Source of the DNA: DASRYH01 sp035687245
GTDB taxonomy: Bacteria; Actinomycetota; Coriobacteriia; Anaerosomatales; PHET01
Assembly: GCA_035687245.1 (NCBI GenBank)
Contig: DASRYH010000042.1
Location: forward strand, 62,001 to 126,000
Length of the DNA: 64,000 bases
Direction of reading: 5' to 3'
The notes below the pieces were generated by a model. That model was given only the letters and a program-made list of their open reading frames with translations. It made no database searches and had not been told where the DNA came from. Positions 59,898-64,000 of the stretch are shown here, one piece after another. Position 1 is the first letter of the stretch. Every line of letters begins with the position of its first letter. Made by a program: the position numbers and the translations under genes.

Positions 59898-61532
59898 CTA
59901 GGGTTTGACGGGCTTGGTCTTTGCCGAGGTCTTCGACTTGGTGTTGTAGCCGGACTTCGACCCCGTGACCCTGACTGAGATCCTCTTGCCGGCGTCGGCA
60001 CCGGTGAGCACGTACGTGGACTTCGTGGCGCCGACGATCTTCTTGCCGCTTCGCAGCCACTGATACTTGAAGCTCGGCTTCGGCGACCACGTGCCCCGCT
60101 TCACCGTGAGCTTCTTGCCGACCTTGGCCGTGCCGCTGATCTTTGGGGTCGGGGACTTGGAGAACGACTTCAACACCGGCGTGCCTATGGCGTAGGCGCC
60201 CGAGTCGTAGGGGAAAACAGATGTGACGCCGCTGATACCTCTGATTCGCGTCGGCGCCCATGCCTCGATCAGCTTGTACAACCCGCCCTGCGCCGCCCCC
60301 ACGTGCCCGCCCCAAGCCCAGAGCGTTCCATCGCTCTTGATCGCATAGCCGCCAGTCATGCCCGATTGGCCGAAAGAACCAGGGCTGCCGCCGCCCCAGA
60401 CTTCGTAGGCCACGACCTTTCGTACACCGCTCAGGCCGGGCACCTGCATCGGTACCTTGCCAGACCGGTAGTGCTTCGCGGCGAGGTCGCCATTCGGTTT
60501 CGGCCAGCCACCGCCCCAGTAGTAGACAAGGCCGCCCGTGGTCCGGGCGTACCACGTGGCCTCCGACGGGTAGCTGTCAGCGGTGGGGATGATCTCGACC
60601 ACATGGCTCAGAACCGGGAGCCGCACCGGGGTGGCACGATCCGTCTTGGTGCCGTCGCCTAGCTGACCCCTGTTGACGCCCCAGGCCCACACTGAACCGC
60701 TCGTCGTCACCGCGTAGGCCGCACCGAGGCCTGCCGTGACTTTGGAGACACCGGTCACGCCAGGGACTTGAGCGGGCCTGGTGCGACTCGTGGTGGTGCC
60801 GTCGCCGAGCTGGCCTCCACGGTTGTCTCCCCATGTCCAAACCGTCCCGTCGGACTTGACCGCATACCAAGACGTCTGAGTGTTCGATTCGTCGCTGTAG
60901 TCTGCGGCGGTGAGCCGAACAATGCCGTCTACGCCGGCGAGCTGCGTCGCCCCCGGCCACGGCACATTCCCCGGCAAGAGGTACCCGTCGCTATGGAACT
61001 CCCAGACGGTGCCGTCCCGCTTCAAGGCGTACCCGCCGTAGCCGCTTTCGTCGAGACTGATGCTTGCCACATCGGACAACCCAGGCACCGGGGCCGGAGT
61101 GTTCTGGAACTCCCAACTCCACACCGTGCCATCTGACCTGACGACATAGGCGCTCGCCTGCTTGAGTGCGATGCTCTTCACGTCTGACAGTCCGGCCATC
61201 TTCGTCGGCGTCTTGATGACGAAGGTGCTGATAGCGCCGTTGTTGTACTGGTCGAAGCTGCCCCATCTCCACACTGTGCCATCCTGCTTCACGGCGTAGG
61301 TGGCATTCGCATCGTGAGTGATGGAGGACACGCCCGAGAGACCGTGAACCAGAACCGGGCGGCGGCGTAGCTTCGTGGTTCCGTCACCCACTAACCCGTA
61401 CTTGTTGTCGCCCCAGCCCAAGACGGGTTTGGTGGTGGCCGCGTGCACGCCCACGGGAGCGACCGTCAGCGCCCCGAACATCAAGAGAGCAGAAACCAGA
61501 CAGGCCACTGCCGAGCGCAACGTGTGTCTCAC
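59898..61532 (-). CDS. Secreted RCC1-repeat protein with C-terminal Ig-like domain
   Basis: A 544-residue exported protein. The signal peptide is SAVACLVSALLMFGALTVAP to VHAA. Residues about 35-450 form RCC1/BLIP-II-like repeats, each with a SDGTVWxWG core, predicting a seven-bladed propeller. The last 90 residues are a basic Ig-like module (KISGTAKVGKKLTVKRGTW, RISVRVTGSKSGYNTKS) common at the ends of actinobacterial surface proteins. GGGGGAA precedes GTG 61532. Likely an adhesion or protein-binding surface factor. Its propeller is unrelated in sequence to the YCF48 array at 35.7 kb. Confidence 0.82.
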   Translation of the reverse strand: MRHTLRSAVACLVSALLMFGALTVAPVGVHAATTKPVLGWGDNKYGLVGDGTTKLRRRPVLVHGLSGVSSITHDANATYAVKQDGTVWRWGSFDQYNNGAISTFVIKTPTKMAGLSDVKSIALKQASAYVVRSDGTVWSWEFQNTPAPVPGLSDVASISLDESGYGGYALKRDGTVWEFHSDGYLLPGNVPWPGATQLAGVDGIVRLTAADYSDESNTQTSWYAVKSDGTVWTWGDNRGGQLGDGTTTSRTRPAQVPGVTGVSKVTAGLGAAYAVTTSGSVWAWGVNRGQLGDGTKTDRATPVRLPVLSHVVEIIPTADSYPSEATWYARTTGGLVYYWGGGWPKPNGDLAAKHYRSGKVPMQVPGLSGVRKVVAYEVWGGGSPGSFGQSGMTGGYAIKSDGTLWAWGGHVGAAQGGLYKLIEAWAPTRIRGISGVTSVFPYDSGAYAIGTPVLKSFSKSPTPKISGTAKVGKKLTVKRGTWSPKPSFKYQWLRSGKKIVGATKSTYVLTGADAGKRISVRVTGSKSGYNTKSKTSAKTKPVKP

Positions 61533-61605
61533 AGGATTCCCCCAGCCCCGAAATGACAGACACGAAGACAGTAGTGGTAGGACGCCCCCGACTACAAGCG
61601 CGTGC

Positions 61606-62220
61606 CTACTCCGACCCCAGCTGCCTCTCCAGCCCGTCAAGAATCAGCCCGAGCCCGAACTCGAATGCTGCGTCCGTGTCGAACGGCGTCGCGGCGAATT
61701 CGGCGGCGACCTTCATCGCGTTCGGGAAGCCGCCGTCCGGGATTGCCTCGAGGATCTCCTGCGCGGCCTCGGTGGCCTCATCGTCACCGTCGGTGCCGAT
61801 GCTCACGCGCTGGCGTTCGAATCCGTAGATGTAGCCGTCCACCACCACGAATGCGACAGCCGCCTGGGCAGGGGAGTAGCCGGCGCCGATCAGGATGCCC
61901 AGCACGCGGTCCACGTAGCCGATGCTCACGGGGCCGGTCCTGTTGCGTGAGTCGATCAGCGACGACGCCCACTTGTGACGGGTGAAGACCTCGCGCGCGG
62001 AGATGGCCCGGCGGCGCATGGCCTCCTTCCACGGCGTACCTTCGGCAGGCGTCTCGATCTCGCCGATCGCCAACTCCGTCATCGCGTCGAGGAGGTCGTC
62101 TTTGCCGCGCACGTGGTTGTAGAGCGACGCGGCCTCGATGCCAAGGTGCTTGGCGAGCGTGCGCATGGTGACGGCGTCGATGCCCTGCTCGTCGGCGAGA
62201 TCCATCGCCGCCTGCAGCAC
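61606..62220 (-). CDS. TetR-family repressor
   Basis: A regulator of 204 or more residues. The HTH reads DAVTMRTLAKHLGIEAASLYNHVRGKDDLLD, typical of TetR_N, and the C-terminal domain resembles TetR_C-like ligand domains (GYVDRVLGILIGAGYSPAQA). The first standard start is GTG 62220, but the family N-terminus (RETLNRERVLQAAMDLADEQG) is encoded upstream of it and no ATG, GTG or TTG exists there. An ATC at 62266-62268 lies seven bases after AAGGAAAGG and is the best real start. Two identical operators lie upstream, and the divergent membrane genes are the probable targets. Confidence 0.85.
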   Translation of the reverse strand: MLQAAMDLADEQGIDAVTMRTLAKHLGIEAASLYNHVRGKDDLLDAMTELAIGEIETPAEGTPWKEAMRRRAISAREVFTRHKWASSLIDSRNRTGPVSIGYVDRVLGILIGAGYSPAQAAVAFVVVDGYIYGFERQRVSIGTDGDDEATEAAQEILEAIPDGGFPNAMKVAAEFAATPFDTDAAFEFGLGLILDGLERQLGSE

Positions 62221-62313
62221 GCGCTCCCGGTTCAGCGTCTCTCGTTTGGTGTCCTTCGGAGCAGCGATGGTGGTGCCTTTCCTTCGGCGAAGCGCGGCTA
62301 TCAGAATCTCATG

Positions 62314-62371
62314 TTGACAATACTAACAGTGTTAGTACAAACTGTGAACCGGCAATACTAACAGTGTTAGT
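62314..62371. promoter_or_regulatory. Divergent tetR promoters with two identical operators
   Basis: ACTAAC-AGT-GTTAGT occurs at 62322-62336 and 62357-62371, as part of a 19-base direct repeat, centres 35 bases apart. On the plus strand TTGACA (62314-62319) and TACAAA (62336-62341) are 16 bases apart. On the minus strand TTCACA (62343-62348) and TAGTAT (62320-62325) are 17 bases apart. The first operator covers both promoters, so repressor binding would silence both directions. Confidence 0.8.
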
Positions 62372-62431
62372 TTCGGGTTCGCCCGAAGGGTATGCCGGCG
62401 CGGGGGATGCGTCGGCTGGAAAGGAGTCGAG

Positions 62432-62857
62432 ATGGCTACTTCGCACAACGACGTGAGGCGGCGCCTCTCGCTGACCTGGGTCTTCGTGATGCTCAACATG
62501 CTGTACGCGGACATCTTCAGCTTCATGAGTCCGGGCACCCTCAAGATGTTCATGGAGGGCCGCGCCGAAGAGATCGTGCTCACACCGATGCTGCTTCTCG
62601 TGTTCGCGGTCTTGACCGAGATTCCGCTTGCGATGGTGCTGCTGTCCTACGTGCTCCCGGAGCGCGCCGCGCGCTGGTCGAACATCGTGGTGGCGGCGTT
62701 CACCGTCGTCTACATCTGGGGTGGGGCCTCTGCCTTGCCGCACTACTACTTCATCGCCGCCATCGAGACCGCAGCCTGCGCGCTGATCGCGTGGACTGCG
62801 TGGCAGTGGCGCACCGCCGAGGCGCGCGTTCCGGCCCGCCAGCTGGTTGCGGAGTAG
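62432..62857 (+). CDS. DUF6326-like four-helix membrane protein
   Basis: A 141-residue protein with four membrane helices. It starts with VRRRLSLTWVFVMLNMLYADIFSFM and ends with LPHYYFIAAIETAACALIAW, the pattern of DUF6326 proteins. GGAAAGGAG precedes ATG 62432. It is the first gene after the TetR operators and probably under that repressor. Molecular role unknown; co-location with a DUF4386 protein is common in actinobacteria. Confidence 0.72.
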   Translation: MATSHNDVRRRLSLTWVFVMLNMLYADIFSFMSPGTLKMFMEGRAEEIVLTPMLLLVFAVLTEIPLAMVLLSYVLPERAARWSNIVVAAFTVVYIWGGASALPHYYFIAAIETAACALIAWTAWQWRTAEARVPARQLVAE

Positions 62858-62908
62858 GGGATTCGGCAGGCTCGTGCCCGCGCTGCATCAACGCTAGGAG
62901 GGATTCGA

Positions 62909-63631
62909 ATGTCACTCGACTTCGCACTTGAGGAGAACCGCGGCCGGCTCGCGCGGCTAACGGGAGGTGTCTACCTCCTCTACATCGTGACGATGGTGTT
63001 GGCCGACGTCTTCGGCAAGATAGGGCGCAGCACCGCCCAGGAGCTCGCGGCGGCGGTCGCGCTGGGCGACCTGTCGTTTCGCACCGGCCTAGTCTTCTCG
63101 CTTGTCTCGGGGCTGCTCTTCGCGCTGGTTGCGTGGGGACTCTACGTACTGCTGCGGCCGGTGAACCGCGACCTCGCGCTGCTGTTCCTGTTCCTCAACG
63201 GCATCGGCGTCGCGATGCACTGCCTCGCCGCGCTCCCGCTGATCTCCACGATGCTGCAGACCGACGCCGCCACCCAGATGCAGGTCTTCTCCGCCGCGCA
63301 ACTCACGGCACTCGGCCTGCTTTCGGCAAACACCTACAAGATCGCCTTCGTCACCTCGCAACTCTTCTTCGGCACGTGGCTCTTCCCGCTGGGCTACCTC
63401 GCCTACAAGTCCGGCTTCCTGCCGAAGGTCATTGGCCTGCTGCTTCTTGCCGACGGCGTCGGCGTCATGATCTGGTTCGTGCAGGCGCTCATGTTCCCGG
63501 CGTATCCTGCGGTAAGGGTGCCCGGGCTCATCGTGAGCTTCGTCGCCGAGTTCGGTCTGGCACTCTGGCTACTTGTAATGGGGGTGAAGCCGGCACCGCC
63601 TAAGACGGTGCTGGTTCCGCAGACAAACTAG
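62909..63631 (+). CDS. DUF4386 membrane protein
   Basis: A 240-residue protein with six or seven membrane helices. LTGGVYLLYIVTMVLADVF, VFSLVSGLLFALVAWGLY, ALLFLFLNGIGVAMHC and FFGTWLFPLGYLAYKSGFLP follow the DUF4386 profile. AGGAGGG precedes ATG 62909. Function unknown. It is 51 bases after the DUF6326 gene, likely in the same TetR-controlled unit. Confidence 0.82.
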   Translation: MSLDFALEENRGRLARLTGGVYLLYIVTMVLADVFGKIGRSTAQELAAAVALGDLSFRTGLVFSLVSGLLFALVAWGLYVLLRPVNRDLALLFLFLNGIGVAMHCLAALPLISTMLQTDAATQMQVFSAAQLTALGLLSANTYKIAFVTSQLFFGTWLFPLGYLAYKSGFLPKVIGLLLLADGVGVMIWFVQALMFPAYPAVRVPGLIVSFVAEFGLALWLLVMGVKPAPPKTVLVPQTN

Positions 63632-63639
63632 GAGTCGGT

Positions 63640-64000
63640 GTGTCGAAGGGCGTGCCTGTGGGATCTCAAAGAGCTGCCAGCCGTCTCGTTCGGCTGGCAG
63701 CTACTGTTGCACTGTCGGCATGCTTCGTGGCCGGCGGCGTTCAGACCGCAGGGGCGGTCGCGCTCAAGGACACCTCGGCCCGCACGCCTGCCGAGGTGCG
63801 GGCACGATGGGCGAGCGCGAAGCCGCGCTTTGCGGGGAGCACGATCTTCGTCACGAGGCCGAATACAAGCGCGCCGTACTCCGTAGGGCTGCTTCAACCC
63901 GGCTATGTGAATGACGCGCTGAACCGGGCGAACTTCGCACGCTGGCTCGTGGGACTGCCTGACGACCTGACGCTGGATCCCACCTACATGGATCTGACGC
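63640..64000 (+). CDS. Exported CAP-domain protein, 5' part (runs off the window)
   Basis: A frame open from GTG 63640 to the window end, 120 codons. AGGAG five bases upstream supports the start. Residues 13-42 are a signal peptide (RAASRLVRLAATVALSACF, VAGG) with a possible Ala-x-Ala site. Then comes a region ending GYVNDALNRANFARWLVGLP, DDLTLDPTYMDLT, which is the first helix of a CAP/SCP-like domain in which ALNRANFARW usually precedes the His/Glu cleft. Probably a secreted CAP protein acting outside the cell. It follows the DUF4386 gene by eight bases. The 3' end is outside the window. Confidence 0.65.
   Translation, partial: MSKGVPVGSQRAASRLVRLAATVALSACFVAGGVQTAGAVALKDTSARTPAEVRARWASAKPRFAGSTIFVTRPNTSAPYSVGLLQPGYVNDALNRANFARWLVGLPDDLTLDPTYMDLT

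Larger units (their letters stand above)
37..63426. repeat. Dispersed word YTGCCGAARG (about 80 copies)
   Basis: Counting by eye, the 7-mer TGCCGAA or its complement TTCGGCA occurs about 83 times, 37 in one orientation and 46 in the other. Base composition predicts about eight. Flanks favour C or T before and AG or GG after. Copies lie in coding regions in several frames (Ala-Glu, Phe-Gly, Ser-Ala, Leu-Pro-Lys) and are enriched in spacers, such as 8954, 9852, 16538, 16600, 25356, 25377, 42818, 51932, 54668 and 54965. Confidence 0.8.

Noticed and set aside
59881..60555. Longer nitroreductase reading frame
   Set aside because: The extra part overlaps the RCC1 gene on the same strand in another frame and has no flavoprotein features; GTG 59880 has a proper ribosome site.

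Overview
The window is a GC-rich (roughly 65%) bacterial chromosome segment with dense, mostly co-oriented short operons, many GTG starts and strong AAAGGAGG-type ribosome sites. The gene set (UPF0182 protein, anaerobic class III ribonucleotide reductase, Ku plus LigD end joining, RlmA-type methyltransferase, teichoic-acid-like polymer genes, exported YCF48/FN3/multihaem protein, DUF4386 and CAP proteins) fits an anaerobic or facultative actinobacterium. My best guess is the class Coriobacteriia, perhaps an environmental lineage near Anaerosomatales/OPB41. This is inference from gene content only. No rRNA, tRNA, CRISPR array, transposase or integrase was seen.

Layout. 0-4 kb: potassium uptake TrkA proteins with a KdpD/KdpE-like two-component system, then a lipoprotein. 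4-13.4 kb: NDP-forming acyl-CoA synthetase/GNAT, a DD-carboxypeptidase coupled to a class IV aminotransferase, an M14 peptidase, exported proteins, an M28 peptidase and a zinc alcohol dehydrogenase. 13.4-16.5 kb: an anaerobic ribonucleotide reductase locus (nrdG, a separate 61-residue glycyl-radical protein, nrdD) behind two NrdR boxes. 16.7-21.1 kb: a MarR-controlled heterodimeric ABC exporter. 21.2-27 kb: RlmA methyltransferase, hotdog thioesterase, UPF0182 protein, and a small membrane/haem/lipoprotein operon. 27-34.8 kb: two divergent wall-polymer operons with ABC export, CDP-alditol synthesis and three TagF/TarL-like transferases.

35-42.8 kb: a TPR protein, a 1883-residue YCF48-repeat/FN3/eleven-haem exported protein, a membrane protein and a lipoprotein. 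42.9-54.7 kb: sensory and repair genes (PAS-ATPase, two GGDEF/EAL proteins, LigD, Ku, Ogt, HdeD-like, TipAS-type MerR). 54.7-57.5 kb: zinc ribbon, AzlCD, an ABC ATPase. 57.6-59.3 kb: a lower-GC patch with a dGTPase-like gene and a small unknown. 59.4-64 kb: nitroreductase, RCC1-repeat protein, TetR with twin operators, DUF6326/DUF4386 membrane proteins and the start of a CAP-domain protein.

Three signals go beyond gene content. (1) A short non-palindromic word, consensus YTGCCGAARG, occurs about 80 times on both strands, in several reading frames and in spacers; this is the density and layout expected of a DNA-uptake-type signal. (2) The class III ribonucleotide reductase has its glycyl-radical domain on a separate gene with its own ribosome site. 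(3) A promoter followed by three hairpins, two of them with ACCCC loops that can pair with one downstream GGGGU, precedes a c-di-GMP turnover gene.
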